Source: Liolophura sinensis (taxonomy: Eukaryota > Mollusca > Polyplacophora > Chitonida > Chitonidae). From it: DNA of 64,000 nt. The notes under the pieces are model-generated. The model saw nothing but the letters and a program-made list of their open reading frames with translations, had not been told where the DNA came from and did not search any database. How positions within the stretch are numbered: the stretch's first letter is position 1; each line of letters opens with the position of its first letter. Of the stretch, positions 13,590 to 26,998 are shown piece after piece. Position numbers and translations under genes: made by a program. Location: positions 72,392,984 to 72,456,983 of the forward strand of contig NC_088300.1 in assembly GCF_032854445.1 (NCBI RefSeq), written 5' to 3'.

Positions 13590-14165
13590 TACAGATTCAA
13601 CATGCTAAATGATGCTTTCTTTACAAACTAAATGACTCCAAGGATTCAATATGCTAGTTAATGTTTTCCTTACGTGCTCAAAGACTTCAAAGATTCAACA
13701 TACTAGTTGATGCTTTCCTTACGTATTCAATGGCTCCAAAGATTCAACATACTAGTTGATGCTTTCCTTACGTATTCAATGGCTCCAAAGATTCAACATA
13801 CTAGTTGATGCTTTCCTTACGTATTCAATGGCTCCAAAGATTCAACATACTAGCTGATGCTTTCCTTACGTATTCAATGGCTCCAAAGATTCAACATACT
13901 AGCTGATGCTTTCCTTGGGTATTCAATGGCCCCAAAGATTCAGCATACTAGTTGATGCGTTCGTTACGCACCCAGTGACTTTAAAGATTCAACATGCTAG
14001 TTGATGCGTTCTTACGCACTTAGTGATTCAACATGATAACTGATGTTTTCCTTAAGCGCTGAACGACTCGAAAGATTCAACATGGTAGTTGATGCTTTAC
14101 TCACGCACTCCATGACTCATGATGATGGTTGATGTTTTCCTTACGCACTGAACGACCCCAAATGT
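13590..14165 (+). repeat. 49-bp tandem repeat, about eleven units
   Basis: Units of 49 bp start gattcaacatactagttgat and contain gctttccttacgtattcaat. The central units (13,741-13,930) are nearly identical, and the outer units are progressively diverged and partly shortened. That pattern is typical of an array that is homogenised in the middle. Confidence 0.93.
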
Positions 14166-14504
14166 GTAGCCTGGAGAAACACAAACAGGTATATTAATAA
14201 ATACATATATTATTTGTGCGGAGAGTTTTTTACGTAAACAAATCTTATTCGTGAACATTTCCCCATTCTTCCCTTCAGCTATGCTTTTATAATATTAACT
14301 CTAAGTTTTGATTTATGAGGGAATAATAAATTAAGGGCTTCACCCGTTAGAGGTATTTCAGGTATGCCAGGTACCGACATGTTAAATGACCGATATGATA
14401 TGTAAACGTTATGTACGGAGGCTGGTACCGTCCATCGGTCATCTTGACCTCGGGACGTTATCCAAGTATTATGTACCTACCAACAGGAGGGGGCCTCCTG
14501 TTAC

Positions 14505-14720
14505 AGTGAGGTTAGCGTGCTAGTACAATACAATGGCTCAGAAACCTTTCAATACCGCTGCCACTGAGAGTTCAAGTCCAGCTCATGTTAGCTTCCTTTC
14601 TGATCGTGCATATGAAGGTGCTTCCTCCCACCATAATGCTCACCGCTGTCGTATAAGTGGAATATTCTTGAGTACGGCGTAAAATATCATTCAAATAAAT
14701 AATTAAATAAATAAATAGCA
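14505..14720 (+). repeat. SINE family A copy with internal deletions
   Basis: It carries the A-box-like gttagcgtgctag and the B box gagttcaagtccagctca. These are followed by a shortened body, cataatgctcaccgctgtcg, ataagtggaatattcttgag, and an (AAAT)n tail. Confidence 0.85.
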
Positions 14721-16189
14721 ACAGGATTTACCGACAATATGGAGTTCTAAGAGTTGTTATGTACATAAAGTACTCTACGGAGTGAGCTATCCTTTTTGTT
14801 TTTTCACTAACCTAAAGTTTAAAATCAGTTTTAGCATTATTTTAACCATATCATGAGCGTGTCACACAATATTATATCGGCCCTAATTGCGTCATTATTA
14901 TACAGAGGTAAAAATGCTTTCTTGAATATTTTCTTTCTGTAGACAAGAAAATAAATTCATATCGCTCAACGCCGTGGTCAAGAATTTTCACTTTCACTTT
15001 CGAAATCAATGCATGCACCATTCCAGCAACAGGTTTGTAACACATGCCTTGAAAATAAAGAAAATCATGGCGTATTATACGGCTGGGTGTAGATACAGAT
15101 AGGAAGGATAGGTTCTTATGTGATTAATAAGTGTGTGAGTTGTTTTTCCCAGCTGCTAGACAGCAGTATAATTAACATCTGTCGTTTTTTACTTCCCCTC
15201 ACGACTTCTCTATAGAGATGCGAAATGGGCGTATGTACCTAGATATTTTTCGCTAATTATCAAAATTGTGAAATTAAGGCGTCTGCGGATTCTTGACATT
15301 TTTTCAGGCGCCGCTCTTGCGACGTTCTCTTACAACATGTTTAGTGCTTGTAATTCAGCTTCGTTGCTGGAACAAGTCTACAACCACCACAACCAATGGC
15401 AAGTACATAGTGTGATTGCGCAAGTGGCTTTGGTAGACTGGGAGCAATTTACAGTAGAAAGATTCAAACTAAAATTGTCGTGCTTGCTATCAAAAAGACT
15501 TCAAATAAACATGGATGTTAGCATAGTACCATTTGCGGTTTTCACGTTTACAAATATTAATGATTCTTTTGATTTGTCAAAAAATTTCTTTGGATTATTT
15601 TCAGCCAGTTCTGAATTCAATCAATGAATATCCTGAAGGATGCTACGTTAATAAAGCAATGTTGTTGTAAAACTAAATACGTTGTAAACATATTTACCAC
15701 AAAGGTCGGTAGTCATGGATTTTCCATTTATCTTTATCGCAGGAAACTCGATAAATGAATAAAAGATAGGATGTGAGAGAGAAAGAAAGGCTGTGAGAGC
15801 TGCATGCAGCAATTAAAGATTGTCCCAACCTCCCCTCCACAAACATACAAGCAAAAACATAACATTTCAGGTGGGTCCGAAGAAGGACATATTTTTAAAT
15901 ATCTGTGAAAACATACCTAATAGCTTCTTCGCTTGGTGCTCTGCAAGGGCAGTGGTAGAATTCCAGCCAACGTCATTTTAATTAGGCCCGCATATCGCCA
16001 CGCCTGCTTTCAGACCCCAGTTTGTACTCACTATAATTAGAAATCATCTAAGAGACTAACTAAAAGACCCAACTAATATTAATTTACGTTAGTTCCAATA
16101 CTATTTTGGCTGCTTATGTAAATGCTTAAAAGTAGCAACTGAAACACCCCCTAGCACTACGGTTTAAGCAGAGGGCATTACACATCAGG
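14721..16189. other. no gene recognised
   Basis: AT-rich sequence. A 119-codon open frame at 15,268-15,627 shows no domain, no signal peptide and no flanking splice signals that would raise it above chance. Confidence 0.45.
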
Positions 16190-18080
16190 ACCAGTCCTCC
16201 AGGGCAAATTGCTCTGAGCTAATGTCCCCCTGGGTTAATGTACTTCTGGACATGCGTTCCTGAGCTAATGCCCCATTGAGCTAATGTCCCCCTGAACTAA
16301 TGTTTAACTGGGCTAATGTTCTGCTGGTTTAATGTCCTTCTGGGTAATTGTCCTCTTGATCTAATGTCCAAGTGGGCTAATGTCCTGCTGGGCTAATCTC
16401 CACCCGAGGTAATGTCTTCCTGGTGCAAATGTTCTTCTGGGCAATTGTCCTCCTGTGCTAATGTTCTTCTGGGTAATTGTCCTCCCGTGCTAATGTCCTC
16501 CTGGAATAATTTCCTCCTTGGCTAATTTCCTGCTGGGCTATTCTCCTCCTGCGATAATGTCTTCCTGGTGTAATGTCCCTCTGAGCAATTGCCCCCCTGA
16601 GCTAATATCTTCCTGATCTAATTTCTTCCTAATGTTAATGTCTTCCTGATCTTATGTCCTCCTGGTCTGATGTCCTTCTGGTTTGATGTCCTCCTGGTTT
16701 GATGTCCTCTTGGCCTGATGTCTTCTTGTGCTAATGTCATACTGAGCTAATGTACTCCTGCGGTAATGCCTCCCGGGCTAGTGTCCTCTTGGGGTCATGT
16801 CCTCTTGAGTATACGTCCTCCTGGCCGGACGCCTTCTTGTGCTAATGTCTTCCTGGTGTAATGTCCTCCTTTGTTATTGTCCCCTTGAACTAATGACCTC
16901 CTGAGCTAATGACCTGTGGTGTAATGTTCTCGTGGCCTAATGTCCTCCGGGTATAATGTCCTCCGGGTATAATGTCCTCCTGGCTAATGTTCTGATTGGG
17001 CAATGACCTCTGATGCTAATGTCCTCCTGGTCTAACGTCCTTCTAGTCTAATGTCCTCTTGTCCTCCTAATGTCCTCCTGGTGTAATGTCCTCCTGGTGT
17101 GATGTCATCCTGAGCTAATATCCTCATTGTCTGATGTCTTCCTGTGCTAATGTCCTCCTGGTGTGATATTTTCCTGGTCTGATGTCATCCTGGTGTGATA
17201 TTTTTCTGGTCTGATTTCCTCCTGTGCTAATGTTCTCCTGGCCTGATGTCCTCCTAATGTCCTCCGGGTATAATGTTTTCCTGTTTTGATGTCCTCCTGT
17301 GCTAGTGTTCTCCTGGTATGATACCCTCCTGGTGTGATGTTCTCCTGGCCTAATGTCCTCCTGATGTAATGTCTTCCTGGTTTAATGTCTTCCTGGTTTG
17401 ATGACCTCCTGTTTTGATGTCCTCCTGTGCTAGTGTTCTCCTGGTGTGATATCCTCCTGGCGTAAAGTCCTCCTGGTCTGATGTCCTCCTGGTCTGATGT
17501 CTTCCTGGTATAATGTCCTCCAGAGTTAATGTCCTCCTGGTGTAATGCCGTCCAGGTTGGGTGTCCTCCTGTTGTAAAATCCAACTGGTTGGATGTCCTG
17601 CTGGTGTATTGTCCTCTTGGTGTGATGTCCTCCTGGTATAATGTCTTCCTGTTTTGACGTCCTCCTGTGCTAGTGTTCTCCTGGTGTGATATCCTCCTGA
17701 CGTAATGTCCTCCTGGTTGGATATCCTCCTGGTCTGATGTCCTACTGCTGTCTTGCCGATGTAATGTCCTCCTGTGCTAATGTCCTCCTGAACTAATGTC
17801 CTCCTGGTGTGATGTCCTGTTGAATCGACATTTGAATCCTCCTGGTTGGATATTCTCCTGTGCTAATGTTTTTCTAATGTCCTCCTGGAGTAATGTTCAC
17901 CTGAGCTAATTTTCCTCCTGGTGTAATGTCCTCCTGGTCTAATGTCAACCTGAGTTAATTTTCCTCCTGGTGTAATGTCCACTTGAGCTAATTTTCCACC
18001 TGAGCTAATTTTCCTCCTGGTATATTGTCCACCTGAGTTAAATTTCCTCCTGATGTGATGTCCTCCTTTGCTAAAGTTCT
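16190..18080 (+). repeat. 16-bp minisatellite, about 1.9 kb
   Basis: The array consists of units resembling taatgtcctcctggtg, roughly 115 in number, with heavy divergence at both ends. Three 16-bp units make 48 bp. A minus-strand frame (17,147-17,584) therefore stays open and reads a 16-residue periodic Arg/Glu/Thr-rich protein. This follows from the repeat and is not evidence of a gene. Confidence 0.93.
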
Positions 18081-18297
18081 CTTGTTTTTATGTCATCCTT
18101 TTAAGTTACAATGATTCTTACAACAATTGTGCGTTTGTCTCAGCCGCCAGGTGCCTCGTTTTGATATAGTGTCATAGCTGGGCAGCATATTCGTAGTTAT
18201 ATATCTCACTGTTTAACACCATAATTAAGAATTTTTGACTTAGCGATCATTTTTGGTGGCGATTTTTGGCTGTCATTTTCGGCTGCCAGTTTTACCG

Positions 18298-18346
18298 AGG
18301 GTGGGGGTGTGGAGGGTGTGGGGATGGTGGAGCATTTTGGGGGTGA
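18298..18346 (+). other. G-rich run with G-quadruplex pattern
   Basis: Four or more runs of at least three G are separated by loops of one to six bases (ggg-t-ggggg-tgtgga-ggg-tgt-gggg). This fits the usual G3+N1-7 rule. It lies just downstream of the 16-bp minisatellite. Confidence 0.6.
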
Positions 18347-18350
18347 GAGA

Positions 18351-21300
18351 ACCTGTATTCCCAGTGTAGTCCACTGATGAATCGCTAGTTACAGACAAAC
18401 TACTCAGCCCAAGACTGAGACAAGACATTTTTGAAACTTCAATCTTCGAGAAACCTTAATTGAAGACAACAAACCGAATCGGCATTTGAATCGTCTCGTC
18501 AGTTCACGCAAGCTTTGGCGAAACAGGGTCGGGACTCTCGCAAGCTAACGTAGCTGAAAGACGTGACATGATCTTAAGATGTCGATTCGGCTTGTAAGGA
18601 AATAAAGTGACAATAACGTAAATAAATATATTAAAATATTTAGACAAATGCTTGTCCATTATCACTGCGTCCGTAGCCCTAATTGATGCTATTATAATGC
18701 CATAGAAGCGATTCAGTAGAGATTGATTCAATCTGGACTGTTATTTCATAAAAAGGAATATGTCTTAACACCCATTATATCTTAAGACATGTAGGTTGGC
18801 ATGCAAACGTGGATTTTTCTTTATAAAATCTCTATGCCCCAAGCGTCTTGATCCAACATAGCGCAAGAGGGGAAGAACATCTTTAAACCTGTTTGATCTT
18901 TGCCGACGTAATTAAAGTAATTAAGACCTGGTACTAATTACACGCGGGTTGTGTACAAAACACATTGAAAACCAAAATATTTCGAAATTTACAAAGATCT
19001 TTTGCTTCAGGGCTTCCAGGATGTTTTTTGGGGATGGTTTATGTTTTTTATTTAATTCCCAAGATAACCTAAATCTGCCCCTATCATCAGCGTGTAGTCG
19101 CTTTTTTCACAAGTTTTTTTCTTTTACAAGTGGGCTGAAACATTAATTATGTTGGTGTGGCTTTTATGGCAAACTACGTTTTAGCTTTCCAAACATATGT
19201 AGGCCTACATACACATGCGTCGCGTGCACCGTTGGTAATAGTTTGTACAAGCACAAATACTAATGCTCCATCTCATTTATTTCCCTTTGATCTGGCTATT
19301 AACTCTAATCTGACCAATCACTAAGTTTGTTTTATCTTGTATATTAAAATAGCAATTTTCCGCTTTGGCGACCAAAACAGTTTTTTCGTAAGAAATTGAT
19401 ATATCATCAGTATTTTTACTATCACTAATCTCTGCCCGGTTATGATGACAAGTAATTATGATGAAGATTCAAGCCCACTTGCGTATCATCCGTCATACTC
19501 TAATATTTTTAGATTTAGTTATAATATTCTTTGATGTTCGTCAAAAATATTTTTTAAATTAAAAGAATTTCCTTTACAGTGAATGTTTTCACTGTATCAA
19601 ATTGCCTGTGATTCTTCCATGGTCATTGGTCGTATAAAAACAAAGATATGTATATCCCCCAATCAAACCGGCTTTGAAGATATTTAACCTTTCTCGTTCT
19701 GATCAAAAATGTGGCGTACTTAAATATAGAAACGCATTTGAAAACTTTCAAGACATCACGACTTTTGCCTAAGGACTGCATTTTCGGAATTTATCTATCA
19801 TCGTTGTTTTGAAATATGCTGGTTGCTATAAGCAGGAACCACGGCAGAAAGGTACAAGACCGTCATGCAGCGCCATTTTCATTACCTCATACCTATCTTT
19901 ATCAGTGTATTGTATCGATCAAATGTACAGACATTCGGAATCAAATACACTGAACCTGTGTAGATATAAGATGGAAAGAGCTCTCACTTTTCCAAAAGCA
20001 CGGATGTTTATATGAAAACACTCTTAAAAATTCACTGGTTTATTACCAAAATAATTTTAAATATGTGTAATTCTCCACAAGCCTTATTTTACAAAATTTA
20101 GGTCGACAATTTAGAAACTCCTAATTTTCCTCTTAATTTGCTAGATCCCTGAAAAAGCTCCGTAATAAAGCACAAAACCAGTACGAATTTATGGTCGCCA
20201 TAAAATGTCTTCTATTGTAATGTATGTGGATGTGTTACAATTTAGAGGGCGACCAAAAAAAAAAAACTCATGCTGCGTACCAAGCTTTTTAATTAGAATC
20301 ATCAAAAAGAGCTTATGATGTATCAAGATATATACCATGTGCTATTCAGCCATAAAGCGTTAGGTATACATGACAATAACAAATATGTATTTTCGCACTA
20401 AAATTTGCTGGCAGTGCAGATGAATTCTGGTTGTCAATTTCGCGCCAGCTGTCAAGCTACATAGACAAGCTGATGTAAATCAAATATATAGTTACAGCTA
20501 AAATGTGTGCACGCATACTGATAGTAAGTCAATCCTGTGAACCTACAGCAGGTTTTTTTTATTTGTACAATATTATTGTAGATCTATTCCATTCCGATGG
20601 CTAAACATTTCTAGTGTCATATACTAACATTACCACACATTCAACAGCATGAAACGAAAAGTTTAAATTCAAGGGAGGTAATTTAACGACAAAGAAATCA
20701 CATATATTTATTATCTTGCAATTTCTGCATTAGTTATTCACCTTTAGTTGATCGACCGTTTCATGGCGTCATCTTGGCAGGAGATACGAAAATGAGCTAT
20801 AGTTTATTACATTTCGCTAGTGCTATTACCAGTAAGGAACCGGTGTGTGAACTTTTATATGTTAGGGCACATCTTAATTTGCATATTAAAAACATACAAC
20901 CCCAACATTTCATGTATTCTTTAAATCAGAACCATTTATTCATTTTAAGAAGCCATGACCACAATATCTTACCGCTGTGAAAGACGTTAGAACAATACCC
21001 ATTTCTTTGCCATCAGCACCTACCCTTTCTTTGGTATAGATCTGGGCGATGTCCTTTGCACAGTTTGGGCCAAGCATCAATTTATTTCATTTTGGGAGTG
21101 ATACTTGTCGGCATTTGTTAAAAAAGTTTTTTGGAAAAATGCTTGGCCATTGTAAAGAAATGAGACAGTGCCTCTAGAGAACAGTATTGTCTCTTTGTTG
21201 GAGCCCGGTCACACTTTAGCTCGGGAATGGTATTTATAGGTTACACATAACCAATTTCTACAACTGGGTACAAGATATTCCTCCGAACCGAATACTGAAG

Positions 21301-21659
21301 GAGTGCAACCCAACCCCAGTGGGTTACCTACCTGGTACGGTACCACTCGGAAGTTAGGAAATATGTATTTCTGAGGTTGAAGTTGACAAATTTACTGCAG
21401 TAAGGAAAATCAATACGCTCGTGTAACCAACTTACAGCTGTAGCAGAAGTTTGCGCAATAGATAACATATCTGCTATACGTGTATTTCTTGTGGTTTATC
21501 TTCCAACACTCGTATACCAGCCGTCAACCAATATGGACGTTCCAGGTCATCAGCCGCAAGGACAATTCCCAAACAAGCACAAACACAAGCAAAGAACTAA
21601 GAAAGTATATAAAATACGAAATTACGACGGGGTTATGCAAATATGCGGTCCCTAGTGCC
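18351..21659. other. no gene recognised
   Basis: AT-rich sequence without recognisable coding, RNA or repeat features. Short open frames on both strands look random. Confidence 0.45.
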
Positions 21660-23229
21660 AATGATTCTGGACGCTCTGTACATACTTACTTACAACAAAA
21701 TTATACTCATTCTAAAACTTTAATAAAAAAACTTGGAGTGAAGGCGTTTGATGGAATAACCTTGAAACAATAGTTTTTGCAATAATAACGTGCGATGTTG
21801 ATTGAAATCGTCACATAACACACAGGGATCTAACAAATGCTACAATGCGAGATTTGTAAACGCCATATGCATAACCATTTGGTATATTACTGTCCAAGTA
21901 AGAATAATTTACAGTGTGGAAATTTAAACTATCCCTCTTGTCCCATTTTGGTAATTGTACAAATACAAGTTGCTGTAAGAGTATATGCGGATTGCTTAAA
22001 GCTAGCAGGTCATCAATATACCGTTTAGTGAATGAGAGAAATCGGACCTGGTGAGGATTACACCTTAATTGTTTCTGCATATAGACATATTTATACGAGA
22101 AGAAGTATTGGCTAGTCATAAGCGGGGCACAATTTGTACCAATCGGAATACTCAAACACGGTTGATATATGGTTTCCCCTAATTTCACATAGACGTTATT
22201 AATGAGAAATTCAAGCAACTCAATCAACGACGAAACATTCATTGGATGTTAACCCTTGTATTTAGTGGAACAGAAGAATACCTTTTTGCCCTTGATGTTA
22301 ATGTAGCAGTGACCAGTTTATTAAACAAACACGCAGTTAGTGATGAATTTCTATCAGTTAAATCTGTGTGAGGAATAGTAGTGTGGAGAGTGGGGAAGTC
22401 CCATGTAGAGATGTCTATAGGGTACACGTGCATCTGAGCGCCTAGTTCTTCAGTGATTCTCTCTTTGAGAAAGAACTGATGTTTTTAAAAATGCTTCCTC
22501 TAACCGTTTTAGTATACATTGATGTTGCGGCAAATGCTGTGATATTAAGCTCCTCTACAAGAACTCAGCAGAAATTATCTTTGCAGACAAATATAATATT
22601 ATTATACTTGTCCGCAGGGACAATAACTTATGACAGTCATCAAGTGCCTTTCGAACGGTACGATCCAACAGAACTTGTTTGGCTGTCTTTACTGTTTCAA
22701 ATACTGAAGGTTCTTCCTTCTCCTGTTTGGACCATCTTTTAAGCTTTTAAGCGTCGAAAGGACAATTTTCCTTATAAGCTGTTATGGTTTTTTCTCGGTT
22801 CTCTATACTTCGGACCCCTCACAAGCAGACTTGTAAAATCATCATTATATACAAAATCAAGGTTACCAGTTATGATATGTTTACACGGATGGTAAGTAAA
22901 GTCTGACGATTAACCGCCCCAACTATACCACATGTAAAATCAGACATCAAAATCTTTAAATGCTTTTGCGTATACTTAAATATCTTGGGAGCGATCGGTT
23001 TGCATTCGGCCTGTCGTATGTTGAAATAGTTCGGTACAGCAATGCAAACCTCTGGATCATTTAAAATTCGTCGAATGTTTATTCGAATGGTTATTAAATC
23101 AAGACCCGTATCAAGGTACATTGCTTTTAGGAACAGTCTATTTTTAGCAGTCTGAAATGTTTTGACTGGTTTATAAAGGTTGGAGAAGCTACCTGACACC
23201 AGCGCGAAGTGTAATCGTATAATATACAT
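21660..23229 (-). mobile_element. Penelope-like retroelement, decayed reverse transcriptase
   Basis: On the minus strand the pieces follow the order of a Penelope-like reverse transcriptase. First comes an N-terminal block (NDPEVCIAVPNYFN, near 23,080). Next is GPKYREP (near 22,800), then the motif A region (WDFPTLHTTIPH, near 22,400). The palm follows with PIGTNCAPL and the catalytic RYIDD (residues 74-78 of the 21,811-22,242 segment). Last is the thumb segment (NIPNGYAYGVYKS). The frame changes several times and stops interrupt it, so it is a dead copy. No GIY-YIG endonuclease domain is evident in place. Assignment rests on the order of recalled family motifs. Confidence 0.8.
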
Positions 23230-23234
23230 TACGT

Positions 23235-23410
23235 TTCGATTTTATTTATTTATTGTTTTTCATTTGTGTTATTTATTTATTTTGTTTACTTATTTCATTG
23301 CACTTATACAGAGAAGGCGAGCATTATGGCAGGTGGAAATCTGGCAGAACTCACAGCCAACGGCTGTACTCGAACAAACGACCTCTTCATATCCCTGGTT
23401 TGTTTTGTCA
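23235..23410 (-). repeat. SINE family A, degraded, minus strand
   Basis: The tttatttatttatt tail is at the left, followed by ttatttcattgcacttatac and gcgagcattatggcaggtgg. These are the reverse complement of the family's 3' half. The rest is eroded. Confidence 0.65.
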
Positions 23411-25660
23411 TATGATTACTTTCACCACAGCTGAAACGCTACTTCAAACCAAACAGTGAGGTTTGCCTATTCACTTCTCAACGACTTGAAGCCAGGAGGC
23501 TTGTCTGTACATGTAAATGCATAAATAGTAGTAAATTACACGCACCTTAGCACCATGACGTCAGCAGAACTAGCTAAAAAAATGCACTGATGTTAAATGC
23601 AATTAATTAGACGTCACTGGTCTAGAATTACTCAAAATGTTGTGTTGTTATCATTTAATATACTAATACATTAACACAATTACCCATGTTAATAGATAGG
23701 ATGTTAAGGCTTTGTCTGCCTCCCTCATAACAGTTCGAACATCACTTAAACAAATGATTGATAACGGTGTTAGATTGTTCATCAAAACCTCAGTAAAAAT
23801 AAATCAGAGGTTGTCATCCATAACGAAAATGATGTAACTTTGTCAACTTCTTAAAGAACTCATATAAATGATGCATGTAGAAACGGAAGATTGTGGCGTT
23901 TGTATCAGCAACAGTAAAACACAATATGTGAATCTTTCCGGGATCCATTTATCCAAAAAAAAAGAAGAAAAAAAAAGCCAGCTGTAGAGCTGTCGTGCGA
24001 ACTGGTCTGGTTTCTTTTAGAAATAACACCTCAAATTCCGTGCTTGAGTAAGTTATATGATCACTTCCTTACACTGCAGACAAAGCAGAACAGATTACGA
24101 TCATGCTCAGTGAAAAGGGCATACTAGTCGCTTGGTCCATTTGTTTTAATATGAATAATTCCTATTCGCCAAGAACTTCAAATAATATCTGCTAATGTAA
24201 TACATTTCTGAAAATAATCGGACAATCACACCTCGTTGAAGCAAATCACTTTTCCTTTTTCATCTCAGAAAATAAATGTCTTTTTCTGATGAACCTTTGA
24301 CAAAGCTTAAGAACAAATGGTAGGTATTTTGGAAGGTACGGAAAGTTAAAAATTTAGAAAATCTTTGTTTTTTGGTCTAGTTTTTACTTTTGATTCTTTT
24401 CACGACTGATTTCTACTTCTATACTATCAGTTCTCCAAATATATGTGGCTTTCTATGTGGATGAATAGATTCGGCTTTATTACAACTAAAATAAACATGA
24501 AGATTGGTTGCCATAAACCCATTGAAAATTTCTAAATAAAATATGCAATCCAGATTGTTTAAAAATTGAAAATCAATCTAAACCTAAATGAAGAATAAAA
24601 AATGCTGATTTTTGTTACGGTGAAAAGGCTGCAAATTGTGTGTAGAAAGTGTTTCCTTTAGTGTTCTGCGTGCGTACTGTTTATTTTTCTTTGATAAAAG
24701 TTGCTTCTGATTGTTTGAAGAGTAATATACTTGCATGACCTGAAGGAGTGCATTAGTTTCTTCCGCTTGCACAGTTTTTACCAGTTACAGTTCATGTTTT
24801 TTTGCCTATATTATTACATATCTGGCTTTTACAAATCGTCATGGCCACGAAGACAAATTCGCGATAAATGTATTAAAAGTTGACACATTTACCGATTCTT
24901 GGAATCTTTGAATTTGACCGAGGGCTATCGCAAATAAATACTAAGAAGGACAAATAAGAGTTACAAGAGATACTAAAATAGTTCTACCTGCAACAGTAAT
25001 GTAAAAAAATCACAACTTATGGTCAAAGAATTGCTTATATTCGGAATGACTGTTCAATGATTGAGTACGGATTGAGAGGAATTGGGATTTGGTTTAAAAT
25101 TAACTTTTGATAAACTCATGTATACAGAGATTTTCTGGATTTTACCAAAAGAAGAACATCTAACGTATATTTCGCCTTCATATGTCGATAATCAACCGAA
25201 TAGATACGTTTTTTTCGTTGATACTGTCGTACTGTAGATTAGTCAACATTAGATCCGCGGTACCGCCGCAGAACAAGACGGGGTAACATAACACATACAT
25301 GCGGGATTCATGTTTGGAATCCGCCATACCTTCCTCTAACTAAACACAAATGTACAACATACAGATCAAGCTACTGCACACAAGAAAATGTTTTCAGAGT
25401 GATGCTCAATTTATCAAGAAATATAAAGTCTAGTACAGTTTTGTCGATGTGGCCTCTGGAAATTACAAGGCACCCTTATCAAGGTCACTGTAAATTAGGT
25501 TCAAATGCTGCATGTACCGAAAACATCTTAGTCACTGCACTTACTAAGTCAGCATACGTAATCCTTTAATTCCATCGTGAGAAAAGAACACGAATCTGGA
25601 ACATCCGGCAGGAAGATACTTTGTGTTTTTAAGGAAGAGACATGACAGTAGAAAGCACCT
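23411..25660. other. no gene recognised
   Basis: AT-rich sequence leading up to the first promoter of the gene cluster. No coding or repeat feature is seen apart from A-runs near 23,955-23,980. Confidence 0.5.
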
Positions 25661-25667
25661 GTTCGGG

Positions 25668-25725
25668 TATATAAGTAGTTATATCTGGGCAATGTTCAAC
25701 ATACCTTTTGCTGAGAACATCAGAG
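25668..25725 (+). promoter_or_regulatory. gene A core promoter and leader exon
   Basis: The TATA box tatataag is at 25,668-25,675. An initiator-like ttcaac places the likely start (A) at 25,698, 30 bp downstream. A leader exon of about 28 nt without ATG ends at 25,725 with the donor agag|gtaagt. The same arrangement precedes genes B-E. The start site is inferred from spacing. Confidence 0.65.
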
Positions 25726-26334
25726 GTAAGTTGAACAGTGGATTTTTTAAAAAATGGAAATAGAACATAGTTACGATATTTAAGAAAGAGATTTTTAACT
25801 TTTAGTTTATATATTAACAGGCTAATATGGTGAGAAAACTACCAGTAATACAATTTCACGTTAATAGCATTGAAGAAGGTTTGTCTTTTTATTGATGGTC
25901 TTCGAATGTAAAATGTTTTCCTAACAATGTTTGTCTAGAAATGGGTAATATTTTAATTATGTACAAATCGATACAATAATTTTCTGCAAAAGTCTAATTT
26001 CAGTAAATAGTTTGTTAATCATAATATGCAAATGTTATATACTAACAGTGTGACAACGATAACTGTACGCACATCAGGTTTCTTATTGATCAGCACAATA
26101 TCAATCAAAAATGCAAGACAATATCAAGTCAAATTACCATGGCGCTTAATTATTGAAGCATGAAAACATCACTGCAGTCTCGCACAACCCGTTTATATTA
26201 ATATACATTTTGAGGAAATTTTTTTTAACGAAATTAGAAATATCTATCTGTGAACGATCGCTAGTGGAAAGTTAAGGTAAATTTGATACCCAAAATGTAT
26301 AGTGCTATAGACCCTCCTTAGAAACAGCTTCGAT

Positions 26335-26600
26335 GGTCTAATGGTTAGACCGGCGGCGTCAAAGTCGCGAAACACCAAAGACTTTAAAAGAAGTACTACT
26401 TGTTGTTGCCTCCCTTGGCGTTCTGCACTGAGGTTGTGGAGCAAGTAAACAGGACTGTCAGTCTAATGTGACTGGGTGAGGTGTCATGGTGTCTTGGGCA
26501 TGATATTTCAGTGTGGGCAGCACTTTGGCGGCATGCACTCGCCCTGCCACATGTATATGTACACATATCTAATGACTCTTCGTCGTCATATGATTGAAAT
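26335..26600 (+). repeat. SINE family B copy (tRNA-derived)
   Basis: The tRNA-like head is gatggtctaatggttagacc. It is followed by ttgcctcccttggcgttctg, gtcagtctaatgtgactggg, gatatttcagtgtgggcagc and gcactcgccctgccacatgt. The same ordered blocks occur at 37.55 kb (plus) and 48.6-49.0 kb (minus). The copy lies in intron 1 of gene A. Confidence 0.75.
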
Positions 26601-26998
26601 GTTGTTTAGGACTACGTAAGAACACAAGAGTACATATTAGCATGCTTAAGTTTCTCTGTGTATGTAGCTTTTTCGCGAAGTATTTGGAGGGGATTGATTG
26701 TATACATGTATAACAAGTGTTTATCACGTTACAAAACGCTATATTGTGACGTAACTTGATTTGTAGCATTGTGTTTGCGTATGTGTAATTTGGAGTCATT
26801 CCATTTCTCCGCCGAAATGTGCAACCTCCAAGGTTTGTGTGTTTTGTGGTTCATCTCTTTTATGAAGGACGATTTTATTTCACTTTTACGCACAAAAAAG
26901 AACAGTTTACAACGATATATGAGTGAGTATTCTGTTGCTATAATTAGCTAAAACAATATCATTGTGAGAAACCAAACGGCTGAAGTTTTTGTTTCAGG

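Noticed and set aside
15268-15627. 119-codon open frame, plus strand
   Set aside because: It has no domain, no convincing signal peptide and no splice partners. The length is possible by chance in 64 kb.
17147-17584. Minus-strand periodic Arg/Glu/Thr-rich open frame
   Set aside because: It follows from the 16-bp minisatellite (three units equal 48 bp), not from a gene.
26335-26407. Possible tRNA gene
   Set aside because: It is a tRNA-like head only, followed by the body of SINE family B. The same applies to 37,555-37,620 and 48,895-48,965 (minus).
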